Shown: positions 35,215 to 46,005 of the stretch, one piece after another
How the letters are laid out: each line of letters opens with the position of its first letter
Position numbering within the stretch: position 1 is the stretch's first letter
From: Semisulcospira habei
Taxonomy: Eukaryota; Mollusca; Gastropoda; Semisulcospiridae
Assembly: GCA_036245525.1 (NCBI GenBank)
Contig: BTPG01000007.1
Location: forward strand, 164,704,476 to 164,768,475
Direction: 5' to 3'
DNA length: 64,000 nt
Translations under genes and position numbers: made by a program
Notes under the pieces: generated by a model
The model's input: only the letters and a program-made list of their open reading frames with translations
What the model was told of the DNA's origin: nothing
Databases searched by the model: none

Positions 35215-35700
35215 CTGATCGCGGAAGCAAGAGCGTCGAGCTGAGCTGAGCTTAACGGTTGTGGTTCCGGCGAGAAGGTCCAGTGACATGAAATATATTG
35301 AGTTTATTCAACTTTCAGTCGTGTTACATTAAGGATATTTGCTCCATTTGTGTACGTGATGTTGTTTATTCTGGAACATTGTGTTAGCTAAAGAGCCTTG
35401 TGCTGTGAATGTCTAGTTTGCGAAAGCATTAAGTTAATTCGAACTTGTCGTTCGTGCTCCCGCTGGGGAGATTCAGTAGCTTGCGAACTATATTCATTTT
35501 TCTCGATCTTCATTTGTGTTTTAGTAAGCATATTTGGTTCATCGTATATTTGACATTGTGCTATTTGAAATACTGTGTTACTTAAGGAGCCCCGTGCTGT
35601 AAGGGACACTCCGCGGAAGCAAAGGCGTAGGTTTACTGGCGTTAGCGCTTGACGCTTGTGCTTCCGTCGGGGTCCATTGGCTTATGATTTGAGCTTTTCA
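35215..35700 (+). repeat. Three diverged ~190-bp repeats
   Basis: GCGGAAGCAA (or GCGAAAGCAT), a spacer with GCGT, a TGTGCTTCCG-like complement and a GGGG(T)CCA(G)TTG-like block recur near 35226, 35419 and 35612. Each unit can fold through GGAAGC/GCTTCC. Confidence 0.6.
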
Positions 35701-36047
35701 GCCTCAGTTTTCTTTTGTTTTATTATATATTAGTTTTCTTAGTTTTTTTGTATTTTATTAGGGATAATTGTTATATATTTGTTGTTATTCAGTATTGTGT
35801 ATAACGGATATTAGGTGGGGAGTTTGGACGTGTGTGAGTGTGAATGTGATGTATGAATGCGTGGATAGGATTGAGTGAGGATATTTTGGGTTATTGTTAC
35901 GGTTACATGTAATAAATGTCGTCATTGTTCCTCTGGTGTTTGTGTTAGTGTGGGTCGGGTGTGTCTCGAGTTGTAGAGCTCATAGTTCGCGCTCCGGAAG
36001 CCGGGGTCGTGTATGTATGTATGGTATGGTATGTATGTATGTATGTA

Positions 36048-36345
36048 AACAAGAGAATCTCCGATATTTCTGTACACACAAGCTTGAAACTTGGCGAAAT
36101 ACTTTCTTAAAGGGGTGGCTAAGAGAGCCTCCGCGCATATTGTAACTGAATGTCTCATTTAAGACTTAAACAACCGCTTATAGGGAGTCGGTTGACTCAG
36201 TTTAGAGTCCGTAATTTGTCATATTTACTTGAAATTTTTGTATATAGCTAGTTTGGATAAAGGCATTGGATGAGTTCGTTAGCCAGCTTTGTATCCTTAC
36301 AACTTCTTTAGTAAAAATTAATTCTCTTCAGAAAAGAATTAAAAC

Positions 36346-36385
<40 letters not shown>

Positions 36386-36473
36386 CTACCTAGAGAAAGT
36401 CAGACAGTGGCGGTGACGTAAAAGAGGCATCTCCGTCACCACGCAGACATTGACATAATACTCTAAATATGAC

Positions 36474-36474
<1 letters not shown>
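36048..36474. other. Unassigned stretch with poly-A run
   Basis: An A-run of about 38 bases at 36349-36383. No gene seen. Confidence 0.4.
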
Positions 36475-36668
<194 letters not shown>

Positions 36669-36677
36669 GCGTGCATC

Positions 36678-36735
36678 TCCAAGAGGCATAGATCCTCATG
36701 TGTCCGGAGGGCGCATGAACATCTATGCCTCTTGA
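36678..36735. repeat. Family B hairpin (B24)
   Basis: CCAAGAGGCATAGATCCTCA to GAACATCTATGCCTCTTG with a shorter centre. Confidence 0.7.
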
Positions 36736-36839
36736 GGATGTTTGGAGCGCGCGCATGCACGCAAGCACACGCATACACACACATCAACGCGCTTTTCAGA
36801 AGAGCATGCATGCGCACTTAGTATAGCATGTAGCTAGGT

Positions 36840-37565
36840 ATGTCTGTCTTGGCTTGACTTCGCGAACGAAGATTTTATAGGAGTTGCCCATGACGTCTGC
36901 AGGCGTGTTCGTGGCTGCGGAGGCCAATCCGGGACAGGCAGGTTCGACCGCAGTGGCTGCAGGGGGAGGTATGGCCAGGGTTCTGAGTTGCGGCATCTCT
37001 GTTTTTTCTCCTGAGCCGCTTGTCCTTAAGGCTAGCTCTGCGAGAGTCCTCAAAGGAGACAGCTGCCTTGTAAATGGTGGAGCGCCAGGTGTCACGGTCC
37101 GCAGCAAGCGAAGACCACTGGTGGTGGTCGATTTGGCAGGCACTAAGTGACTTGAGACAGTCTTTGTATCTCTTCTTTGGTGCCCCTCTGTCACGGTGTC
37201 CAGTAGCAAGCTCGCCGAACAGGGTGATCTTTGGTAGGCGATGATCCTCCATCCTGGAGACGTGCCCCGCCCAGCGAAGCTGTGTCCGCAGCAGCAAAGC
37301 CTCGATGCTCACAGTTTCAGCCTGTTCAAGGACCTCGACGTTGGTGACATAGTCACTCCAGTGAATGCCCAGGATGGTGCGCAGGCAGCGCTGGTGGGAG
37401 CGTTCGAGGAGTCGTAGTTGGCTGCGGTAGAGGGCCCAGGACTCGGAACCATACAGTAGGGTGGTGAGGACGACAGCTCTGTACACGCTGATCTTGGTGC
37501 CTGTTTTCAGCTGTCGATTGTGCCACACCCGCTTGAAAAGTCGCCCGAAAGCGCTGTATATAGGT
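36840..37565 (-). pseudogene. Non-LTR retrotransposon ORF2 C-terminal fragment
   Basis: On the minus strand an uninterrupted frame of about 230 codons (stop at 36875) begins AFGRLFKRVWHNRQLKT at the truncation point near 37560. It contains the conserved post-RT block YRAVVLTTLLYGSESW, ILGIHWSDYVTN and LRWAGHVSRMEDHRLPK. It ends with a zinc-finger-like CSHCGRTC...SHEHAC (C-x2-C-x12-H-x3-4-C). The reverse transcriptase core is missing. The lineage is not resolved. TAGGTAT-like sequence on both sides could be a short target duplication. Confidence 0.85.
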
Positions 37566-38284
37566 ATAGGTATAGTCGACCTGATTTCACACAAATTATA
37601 GCAAGACTATATTTTACCGTAAAATTCTAGTTTTGTCACCATTTTTCCAAGTCTTGAAGCGAAGGCGAAATTCATATCACGTTAAATATAAAATTACGTA
37701 AAAAATACAAATAAAAATATACGTCGTGACAAATGACGTTTGACAAACCAATCACGCGTATGCACTGCGCGCGCCCCTCATGGAGTTCACTATGACGCAT
37801 TAGCACATCTTCGAGGCTATTTCAAAAGGAGTTCGGTACTTTTAGTATTTTGAAAGGACGGAGGAAAGAGTAACCTTTCACAGTGGTGGCCCAAAAAGAA
37901 CACGTCATGACAAATGACGCGAGGCATAGTGCGAATATCTTTTCTTGTGGGCAACAGTGCAAATAGCTTTTAATTACCGGAAATGGATTACACGGCACGC
38001 CGAGCGCCTATCGTTTTCGAAAACTACAGTGCGGAACAGATATCTGTGCAGACATTTCTTGCGTGGAACACACAGTGCAATCTGTCATTCAGCCCACTAC
38101 ATCACTCAGTATTCTTCTCTTTTTATTTTTATTTTTCTAATTTTTGAGACATCATAACTGACAGAGCTGCCGTCAGTCCGCAAGGACCTCTGAGATGCAT
38201 GCATCTAAATACCCTAAAATCAACACCTGACAAAATGCACTCAAGATATAAGGTAAACTTCAGCGCATAAGCCAGAAATATCCT
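37566..38284. other. Unassigned stretch
   Basis: The motif CGTGACAAATGACG (and the variant CATGACAAATGACG) occurs at 37724 and 37907. No gene is recognised. Confidence 0.35.
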
Positions 38285-38320
38285 TGTGCAAGAGGTAAAG
38301 ATCCTCATGAGTCCTTACTT
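38285..38320. repeat. Family B left-arm fragment (B25)
   Basis: TGCAAGAGGTAAAGATCCTC then ATGAGTCC, broken off after the arm. Confidence 0.55.
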
Positions 38321-38344
38321 ATGCCGTGACGTGTTCCGCCAAAA

Positions 38345-38560
38345 TGCAGTCATTAACCTTGCCGGTGACCTACATCCTTTCAAGCATCCCAGAATACGCT
38401 ATGGAATCAAAGAGATAGGCCCCAACATGTTTAGTACTTGTTCGGTGAATGTAATTAATGACAGTGACGGATTCGCACTAAATCTAAGTGATTGATGTCA
38501 GAGATATCAATGGAGCCGATTTCTACTCTTTAAAATGCATAAATTCACATAATCTCATAA
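38345..38560 (+). repeat. Dispersed repeat family I, copy 2
   Basis: Collinear with 30755-30939 through CATCCCAGAATACG, CCCCAACATGTTTAGTACTT and ACAGTGACGG. It runs directly into the family B element at 38561. Confidence 0.7.
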
Positions 38561-38782
38561 GTAACCCCTTCCCTGCCAGTGTACGTACATTTTTGTTTCT
38601 GAAATCTTTAGTTCATTCAACGACCAACGGCCAAAACCGTTCAAGAAACATGGATACAAATTGGTCTCAGCAAGAGGCATAGATCCTCATGAGCCCCCGC
38701 AGTCGCGGGGGGGGGGGGGTCATGAGGATTTATGTCTCTTGCGGTTGGATCGTGTTCAAATTTATCGCAGTGAATGGGTTAA
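38561..38782. mobile_element. Family B palindromic MITE (B26)
   Basis: GTAACCCCTTCCCTGCCAGT at the left, CGCAGTGAATGGGTTAA at the right (TTAA 38779-38782). Hairpin 38669-38742 has a G-run expansion in the right arm. Confidence 0.85.
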
Positions 38783-38841
38783 AATCGCTTCAGGCAATAT
38801 CTTTGAACTATCAAGGCGTCACTTCTTCTTCTTCTCGAACG

Positions 38842-39223
38842 TCCCCACCCGGGTCTGCCCTGGGGGAGTTGGGTGGGGTTAGGTATTTTTTAGTTCCCAG
38901 GGTCACCCTGGTCAGCCCCACAGGGTGGGTTTTTCTTTCTATTCTGGGGGCATGTGTTTCTGTCTACCCTTTGTCCATTCACCTGTATTTGCCTTTTTAA
39001 AACTCTCCCTACTGTCTGCACTGCCTGTAGCTCTTGATATTGGATGTGTGTTGCTAAATGGTCTTAGCTTTATTTAGACCGCATGTTGTAGGTTTATTTA
39101 ACATATTTGACCGGCTGGCGACATACATTCAATTTTCTGTTTAGTTTTTTTTTTTCACAAGCAGTGCAGGCACGTCCTGAGAAAGCCTTGTTGCTGTCGG
39201 GACGTTAAGCAATGTACAATCAA
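38842..39223 (+). mobile_element. SINE-like family H element, full copy (H1)
   Basis: TTCTTCTCGAACG flanks it exactly on both sides (38829-38841 and 39224-39236). The 5' end is TCCCCACCCGGGTCTGCCC and the 3' end CGGGACGTTAAGCAATGTAC then AATCAA. No tRNA-type box A/B is evident, so the source RNA is unknown. A second copy at 50305 starts and ends at the same points. Confidence 0.92.
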
Positions 39224-39239
39224 TTCTTCTCGAACGCCG

Positions 39240-42200
39240 TCACACTTGGAGTTTGGCTCTCAAAATGAAATCTGTGGTCTTCTGTAGCGCCTCCACAGGC
39301 CCGTACAGTTTCTCTTGTAGAGTGGCGGGCTTCGGCCATATCTCCTCCCTCAGCGGCTGGTGGTTCCCACAGTCCTGGAGGATGTGCTCTGCGGTCTGCT
39401 CTGCTTCTCCACAAGGGCACAGGGGAGATGGCACGAGGTGGAAGCGTCTGTGCAGGTGGAAATTGAGTCGGTTGTGCCCGGTCCTCAGACGAAAGATGGT
39501 CACCTGCTCTTGTCTGGACAGCTGATGGTAACTGTCTAGGGGCCGTTGTGGTGGTCTGTACACAGACTTAATGATGGTCTTTATCTCTGTGAAGCTGACT
39601 CCATTTTCATCTTGTTCTTTCTCTGCGCCCACTTTTGCCATTCTGTCAGCTTCTTCATTGCCGTAGATGCCACAGTGTGAAGGGATCCACTGCAGCACCA
39701 GTCTGGTGCACTTGATGTTTTGCTGTGCCTCTTGTAGACGTGGCAGTTTGCTTGCTGTTGCTGCGTCAAGGACAGACATGGCATCAGTAAGGAAGACAAT
39801 CTGGGCATCAGGGTCTGCAGTGCCACTAAGGGTGTTAGCTGCGCGGACTAGGGCTTCCACCTCAGCTCTGTAATTTGTGCAGTGAAGGCCTGTTGGTACT
39901 GCCTCTGCCTGCCATTTTCCGTTTGGGTACTGAATGTACACCCCAGCCCCTCCATCCTGAACTGCATCTGTGGCTGATCCATCGGTGTATGCCCGTATCC
40001 ATGCTTCCTGTGGATACTTTTCTTCGAGCATGGCCAGTGTCAGGGCTTTCTTGCTCACAGTGCTGTGCTCATCTCTGGTGGTGATGTAGGGTACCGTGGA
40101 AGAGATGATGTTTTCTGGCTTACTTTCCCAAGGTGGAAGGTCGCTAGCAGGATTCAGAGCCTCTACCTGCGCAGGCAGCTTTGCCTGGTGTTTTCTCTGC
40201 CGTGCTCTCGTCTCCTTCACAAAGCTTGATCTTTTCAGTCTCCCTGAGGTTGGTTGTTTCATCCTAGCGTTCATAGGATGGTCTTTGGAAGACTTGACCT
40301 TTGTGGACTGTATCAAGGCTTTGCAATCTCTTCTCATGCGCAGGGGTGGGATGCCCGTTGTCTCTTCCATCTTTTCAATTGGTGTGGATCTCATTGCGCC
40401 GGTGATGATACGCAGTGCCTGGTTCTGAACTCTGTCAATGGTCTGCTGGTGTGACTGGGCTGCCGTCAACCATGCATTAGATCCGTACTCAAGGTGTGGT
40501 CTCACTGTGCCTTGATATACATTTTTGAGGATCTTTTCATTGGCTCCCCATTGTGTTCCAGCCAGTTTTCTCATGATGTTCAGTTTTCTTCTAGCTTTCG
40601 CTTCTGCATTCCAAATGTGCGGCTTCCACGTCAGCCTCTTGTCAAGGGTGACTCCCAGGTATGTCTGTTGGTCTTCATACCGCAGCGGAGTGTTGCCCAG
40701 TGTTAGGTTGCCAGCCTTTGCCTTGTTGGAGAGAGAGAAGAGTGTGGCAGATGATTTTTCTGTGTTGATGGTCACACACCAGTTGTTGGTCCAGTCTGTC
40801 AGCCTGTCCAGGGCTAGCTGCATCCTGTATGTAGCAGTTGTTGCATACTCTTCTGTGCACCAGAGTACCAGGTCGTCTGCGTACAGGGCTGCGTGTACTC
40901 CTTTTGGTAGCTCTGGCACAAGGTCGTTGATGAAAAGTATGAACAGTGTCGGTGACAGGACTCCCCCCTGTGGCACCCCCTGACGCAACAGCACTTTTTG
41001 GCCACAGTACCCATCCACTGTCACACGGGCTCTGCGATTATGCAGGTATGACTTGGTCCACCGGTACATATTCCCTTGGATGCCACTGCGAAGGAGTTTC
41101 ACAAGGAGACCATCCTTCCACACCTTGTCGAAAGCCTTCTGTAGGTCAATGAAGGCAGCTAATGTCACCTTCTGATCTTGAAAGGCATCTTCTATGACCT
41201 GTGCAAGGTGTGTTGTCTGGTCTTCTGTACTCTTGTAGCTTCTGAAGCCAGCTTGCTCTGGCACGATAATGCTCTCAGAGTCCAGGTACCACTGCAGGCG
41301 CTTGTTGATGATGCGCTCCATGGTCTTGCACACACAACTTGTCAGGCTGATGGGGCGATAACTCAGGGCTTTGGACTTATTCTTCCCTTTCTTCAAAATT
41401 GGGATCATCCTGGCTTCCTTCCAGCACTGGGGTACCTGTCCTCCTCTCCAGCTGTGGTTAAAGATGTCCAGTAGCTTCATTAAGGCAGTGCTGCCAAGGT
41501 GTTGTAACATCTCGTTTGAGATGCTGTCTGGACCTGGATATTTTTTCTTCTTCAGCTGTTTGATGGCCATCTTCAGTTCTGGAAGGGTAATGTCCTTCTT
41601 CATTGCATCATGGATGTTCACATCTCTTGTTCTCTCTCTTTCTTCCTGTCTGATTTCTTTCGCAAGCATTCGTGGGACAGTGATGTCACTTTCTTTCGCA
41701 TAGATCTGTGCAAACATGTTTGCAGCTTTCCTACCAGTCAGTGCTTTCCCTTCTTCTTCCAAGGTGATCTTCTGTTCCCTGGTGCCCTCATCGTTCAACG
41801 CCTTGGTCAGTCTCCACAACTTCGTGGTGTCCCTGTCCATGTTTAGTCTTGCAGTCTTCTCTCTCCAACTTCTTCTTGTGCACTCCAACTTCATCTTCAG
41901 ATACTGGGCCTTACTGTGTTGTAGCTTGGTGTTGTTTTCTTGGCTGGGGTTGGTTTCAGCGTCTTCTCTGGCCCTAGTGAGGTTGTCATGTGCTTTCTGA
42001 AGATCTGCGGTCCAGTATGGGGTGTAGTTTTTCCGGACCCCTCGAGGTATGGATTCCTTGGCTGCCTTACTGATAATGTCATTAAACTCTCTGACCACAT
42101 TGTTGATGTTCCTTCCAGACACAGCGAGGTCTTGCATTAGCTCATTTGTTCGGATACTGAACAAGCGCCAGTCTGCCTTTCGGTAGTTCCATCTTGGCCG

Positions 42201-43076
42201 GTGTGGCGAGCTAGCTGCTGTGCATCCTTTTAGGGTTAGGAGGATAGGGCGGTGGTCACTTCCTCCTAGCTGTGGTCTTACTGTTCTGCTGAGGCACTTA
42301 TGAACATCTTCAGTGCAAAGCGCCAGGTCCGGTGTAGTGGTGGTGTGCCAGCGGCGAGAGTAGAAGGTAGGTTGGTCCTCGGGGTCATTGGCAAGTATCA
42401 GGTGGTTTTCATCTTGCCACTCCTCAATGTCTTCTCCTCTCTTGTCCAGTGTGTCATATCCCCAACTCTGGGACTGGCTGTTGAAGTCACCAGTGATGAA
42501 GAATCCACTGTCCGGGACCTGGATAGTGTCGAGGGACAGCAACTTATCATTAGGGCAGTAGTAGTTGACAAGGTCAAGGGTGCTGTCACTGGTGGTTACC
42601 TTGACCTGGATGTATTCCGCCTCTTCCATGAATCTCCTGGTTTCGCTGGCATTCAGGTTGTTTCTAACTAGGGTCATAACCCCCCCCCCCCCTTTCTTCC
42701 TCCCTTGGCGATCACTTCGGAAGACCTGATATCCTCTGACCTTAAAGGGTTTCCCTTCTTGCAGGTGTGTCTCTTGTATACAGCAGATGTTTATGCTGTT
42801 TTCATGCAGAAAGTGCTCTAGTTCTGTTTTCTTGTTGGTAACCCCTTCGGCATTCCAGTGCATGATGTTCACATTGGCTTTTTCTTTGTCTCTGGTCTTG
42901 TTTTTTCGCTGGCCAGTCGCTCTACTTCCCAGTCCCCTGGCTCCTCGAGACAGTCGGGAAGGTCCTCCAGTCGCTGGGGGTGGGCTCTGAAGAGGCGCAG
43001 AGCCCGGTACTGCACCTGCCTGGTGAGACTCCACAGGGCGAGCACCATTCCTCTTGAATCCATCTACAAGTGTCAT
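39240..43076 (-). CDS. I-type LINE ORF: endonuclease-RT-RNase H
   Basis: A 1278-residue intact polyprotein that would nick the target, reverse-transcribe the element RNA and degrade it. The endonuclease starts with MHWNAEG near residue 69, followed by CIQETHL, TGDFNSQS near 198 and GGSDHRPILL near 271. The reverse transcriptase has PGPDSISNEML near 515, FIDLQKAFDKVW, QGVPQGGVLSPTLF and ALYADDLVLW near 732. RNase H has AYTDGSATD near 1032, YRAEVEAL, FLTDAMSVL and SHCGIYGNEEADRMAK near 1145, so the DEDD residues are present. A C-terminal CPCGEAEQTAEHILQDC looks metal-binding. RNase H places it in the I superfamily (I/Nimb-like is my guess). No separate ORF1 is visible upstream. Confidence 0.93.
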   Translation of the reverse strand: MTLVDGFKRNGARPVESHQAGAVPGSAPLQSPPPATGGPSRLSRGARGLGSRATGQRKNKTRDKEKANVNIMHWNAEGVTNKKTELEHFLHENSINICCIQETHLQEGKPFKVRGYQVFRSDRQGRKKGGGGVMTLVRNNLNASETRRFMEEAEYIQVKVTTSDSTLDLVNYYCPNDKLLSLDTIQVPDSGFFITGDFNSQSQSWGYDTLDKRGEDIEEWQDENHLILANDPEDQPTFYSRRWHTTTTPDLALCTEDVHKCLSRTVRPQLGGSDHRPILLTLKGCTAASSPHRPRWNYRKADWRLFSIRTNELMQDLAVSGRNINNVVREFNDIISKAAKESIPRGVRKNYTPYWTADLQKAHDNLTRAREDAETNPSQENNTKLQHSKAQYLKMKLECTRRSWREKTARLNMDRDTTKLWRLTKALNDEGTREQKITLEEEGKALTGRKAANMFAQIYAKESDITVPRMLAKEIRQEERERTRDVNIHDAMKKDITLPELKMAIKQLKKKKYPGPDSISNEMLQHLGSTALMKLLDIFNHSWRGGQVPQCWKEARMIPILKKGKNKSKALSYRPISLTSCVCKTMERIINKRLQWYLDSESIIVPEQAGFRSYKSTEDQTTHLAQVIEDAFQDQKVTLAAFIDLQKAFDKVWKDGLLVKLLRSGIQGNMYRWTKSYLHNRRARVTVDGYCGQKVLLRQGVPQGGVLSPTLFILFINDLVPELPKGVHAALYADDLVLWCTEEYATTATYRMQLALDRLTDWTNNWCVTINTEKSSATLFSLSNKAKAGNLTLGNTPLRYEDQQTYLGVTLDKRLTWKPHIWNAEAKARRKLNIMRKLAGTQWGANEKILKNVYQGTVRPHLEYGSNAWLTAAQSHQQTIDRVQNQALRIITGAMRSTPIEKMEETTGIPPLRMRRDCKALIQSTKVKSSKDHPMNARMKQPTSGRLKRSSFVKETRARQRKHQAKLPAQVEALNPASDLPPWESKPENIISSTVPYITTRDEHSTVSKKALTLAMLEEKYPQEAWIRAYTDGSATDAVQDGGAGVYIQYPNGKWQAEAVPTGLHCTNYRAEVEALVRAANTLSGTADPDAQIVFLTDAMSVLDAATASKLPRLQEAQQNIKCTRLVLQWIPSHCGIYGNEEADRMAKVGAEKEQDENGVSFTEIKTIIKSVYRPPQRPLDSYHQLSRQEQVTIFRLRTGHNRLNFHLHRRFHLVPSPLCPCGEAEQTAEHILQDCGNHQPLREEIWPKPATLQEKLYGPVEALQKTTDFILRAKLQV

Positions 43077-43747
43077 ATGGCTGTATATGCATGGTACTGT
43101 GGTTTATTAGAGTGCGCTGTGCAGCCCAGTACCTCCGTCTTCAGCACTCGGGGTTTCTGTCGGGGTTACCTCACCCTTAGCTCCTGGTCAAAAGGCCTTT
43201 CCTGGGAGCACAGGATGGTTTAGTTTTGGAGTATCCTTCTCCTAGATGGATTGCCGACCAAGGCTTATGGGTCCCATCTACTCAGGTTTTTCCTCGGAGT
43301 TTTCCTTCTCGAAGGAGATCTGCCAACCAAGGCTATCGAGCATCCCTGCCCGGATTTGTATAGGGTTTACTCCCCTAGCCTTGCCTCTCCCAAGGCACCC
43401 ACAAGGCAGTGGGGCTATTTACCCATAGCTGGGGATCTGGTTCATGGGCATCAGGGCTTGTCCACACATCGATGGGCCTGCATGCCGCATGTCTGGGGGC
43501 CAGATTTCCTCCGAGTCCTCTGTAGTTCAGCCCGAGTCCGTAAGGTGCTCGGTTACCATGAGTCACCACGAGGAGGCACTACATGAGGCTTGTTGTTGGA
43601 GAGGCTGTGTACTGGCAGGGAGAGACTGACATGTTCTGCTCCCCTTTTCGCAAAACTGCTAGCCAGCGGTGGGAGCTGAAAGCGAGAGCGACAAGCAGAG
43701 ACGCTACACTACCACACTAGACGCATCACAACAACCATTTGACCCAC
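43077..43747 (-). other. 5' leader of the I-type LINE
   Basis: This stretch has no long frame. The block GCCGACCAAGGCTTATGG / GCCAACCAAGGCTATCG occurs twice (near 43250 and 43323). It could be a 5' UTR, or what remains after 5' truncation of a longer element with an ORF1. Confidence 0.6.
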
Positions 43748-43760
43748 ATCAAGGCGTCAC

Positions 43761-44664
43761 CATTTATGAACCAACATCTTCCTGGAAAGAATCATGACAG
43801 ACGCTCTGAAAGATCATGAAGGAACTGTCAGTATTGGAGGCAGAACAATCACGAACTTGCGCTTTGCGGACGACATTGATGGCCTTGCAGGAACAGAAAA
43901 GGAGCTAGTTCAGCTGGTGGAAAAAGCCATTGCGTATGGGATGGAAATCAGTGCAGAGAAGACCAAACTGATGACAAATAACACAAGTGGCATTGGCATT
44001 GACATCATGGTTGGAACCAAAAAATGGAAACAGTTAATAAATTCAAATACTTAGGAGCCATTGTGACAGATGAGGGATCAAAACCAGAAATACTGTCCAG
44101 GATTGCGCAGACAACAACAGCACTGACAAGATTGAATACCATATGGAAGGACAGAAACATCACTCTCTGCTCCAAGATCAGACTGATGTGCTCCTTAGTC
44201 ATCTCAGTGTTCTTGTATGCCTGTGAGTCATGGACCCTCACAGCAGACCTTGAAAGGAGCATACAAGCAACTGAAATGAGATGTTTTCGAAGGCTGCTTG
44301 GCATTTCATACAGAGATCACATCACGAACGAGGAAGTGGGAAGCAGAATCACGCAAGCCATCGGGCCCTATGAAGACCTATTAGCCATTATGAAAAAACG
44401 CAAACTGAAGTGGTATGGGCATGTCACGCGTTCAGCTGGGCTTGCCAAAACAATCCTGCAAGGCACTGTGCAAGGAGGACAAAGGAGAGGAAGACAGAGG
44501 AAAAGATGGGAGGACAATATCTCAGTAGACAGGACTGAGGCTGGGCGATACGCTAAGAATGGCAGAGAACAGAGAGGAATGGAGGGAGCTGGTCGCCAAG
44601 TCATCAGTGGTGCCCCAACGGTCGGCAAGACTACAGGATATAGATAGATAGATAGATAGATAGA
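43761..44664 (+). pseudogene. RTE-type retrotransposon 3' fragment
   Basis: Two frames joined by one frameshift near 44010-44030 read NIFLERIMTDALKDHEG, LRFADDIDGLAG (the FADD catalytic core), KFKYLGAIVTDEGSKPE, LMCSLVISVFLYACESW, LLGISYRDHITNEEV and KLKWYGHVTRS, the typical 3' half of RTE-clade ORF2. The element ends at the stop in (TAGA)n (44641-44664), matching the very short 3' UTR and simple tail of RTEs. Homology appears to continue across the I-type LINE insertion into 38800-38822. Confidence 0.88.
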
Positions 44665-44777
44665 GCTTTAGGCTAAAAGAAACGTAGCTTACCTGCTGGA
44701 AACTATCCCACAACTCCACGCCAAATACACTGTAATTCCACTCATCCAAAGACGTTTGACTTTGACACTCACCCAGA

Positions 44778-44890
44778 AAACATGGATACAGATGGAGCAA
44801 AACAAGAGACAAAGAACATCATGAGCCCCCGCATATGAGGGGGCTCGTGAGGTTCTTTGCCTCTTGCTGCTGGGTGGTGTTCAGAGCTCT
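44778..44890. repeat. Family B hairpin, CAAAGAAC subtype (B27)
   Basis: Arms AAGAGACAAAGAACATCATG and GTGAGGTTCTTTGCCTCTTG pair while differing from the usual ATAGATCC/GGATCTAT. The copy near 53290 has the same subtype. Confidence 0.75.
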
Positions 44891-45000
44891 GGAAAAAGTG
44901 AATCGAATACTTTTGATTACCAATGTCTGAAGGAAGACAAATATACTCAACGCTTTGTGTTTTTGAAATCCGAGTCGAGGCCCGTACCGAATCGACTGTA

Positions 45001-45112
<112 letters not shown>

Positions 45113-45269
45113 CTGTTGTGATTGTAAACAAGTCACCTCCGTTTCTATCTGTTATGAGATCGTTGTAGCCTTGTTTTGTTGTTGAAAGATGTCTATAACC
45201 GATCTGGCTTACGTGGAGGGTATGTCAGGTGTCGTCATAACGCGTTTCGTGATGGCCTGACTGATAAGT

Positions 45270-46005
45270 GGGCAGGCGGGAGGCAATTATGCAGTGGGAG
45301 TTCGCTCTGTAGGGGTTCGCTCTGTAGGGGTTCGTTCATTGGGAGCTCGCTTAGTAAGGGTCGGCACAGTAGGAGTTCGCACAATAGGGGGTTCGCACAA
45401 TAGGGGGTTCGCACAAAAGGGGTTCGCACAGTAGAGGTTCGTTCGCTGGGCGTTTGCTTTTAGTAAGGGTTCCCACAGTAGGAGCTCGCTCATTGAAAGG
45501 ATTCGCTCATGCGCGGAACGGTTTGCTTTGTAGGGGTTCGATCGTTCATTTGGGAGTTTGCTCGTTAAGGGTTCGCTCATAGGGATATGATTCGCATAAC
45601 AGGGAATCGCCATTAACCAGTAGAAATTTGCTACGCCAAAGTAGCGGTAGTCCGGCCACGGATTCGCTCGGTACATATTCACCAAATAGGGTTCTCCCAG
45701 TATGCCTCGCTAAATCTGAATAGCATGCACCGCTTTCCGGTTTGTTGAGTAGAGTTCGCTCTGTACGGCTTCCCTCTGTAAGAATGTTTTCCGTAGATTC
45801 GCGCTCTACGCGATATTAGTGCTGTAGGGATATACTACATGATATTCGTGGTGTGGGGACTATTCGCTCTACATGATACTTCGTGCAGTAGAGATTCGCT
45901 TTTGAATGAAAATTAGTTCACCAGCGATTTGAATCGCTCTGCCGGAGTCAAGATTCATCATTCAATGTGTATTATTTCGTAACAGAGCAGTAGAGATTCG
46001 CGCTG
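45270..46005 (+). repeat. Degenerate 15-17 bp minisatellite
   Basis: Units like TTCGCTCTGTAGGGG and GTTCGCACAATAGGGG repeat tightly at 45298-45440 and then decay into scattered ATTCGCT/GTAGAG motifs to about 46000. Frames on the minus strand rich in RTP and CANP are translations of the repeat. Confidence 0.8.

Larger units (their letters stand above)
33711..36010. mobile_element. Possible element between GTAT tracts
   Basis: The left edge CACGACACGGGTG and the right edge, read on the minus strand as CACGACCCCGGCT, are weakly inverted, and both abut TATG microsatellite. Inside are a family A element (34679-34892) and a diverged tandem repeat (35215-35700). No coding domain is seen. The evidence is thin. 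Confidence 0.3.
38823..43747 (-). mobile_element. I-type non-LTR retrotransposon with 13-bp TSD
   Basis: ATCAAGGCGTCAC stands on both sides (38810-38822 and 43748-43760), an exact 13-bp target-site duplication. The 3' end carries a (GAA)n tail (TTC on the plus strand). Inside lie one long ORF with endonuclease, reverse transcriptase and RNase H, and a 5' leader of about 670 bp. A 382-bp SINE-like element interrupts its 3' end at 38842-39223. Its target is the 5' part of an RTE remnant. Confidence 0.93.
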
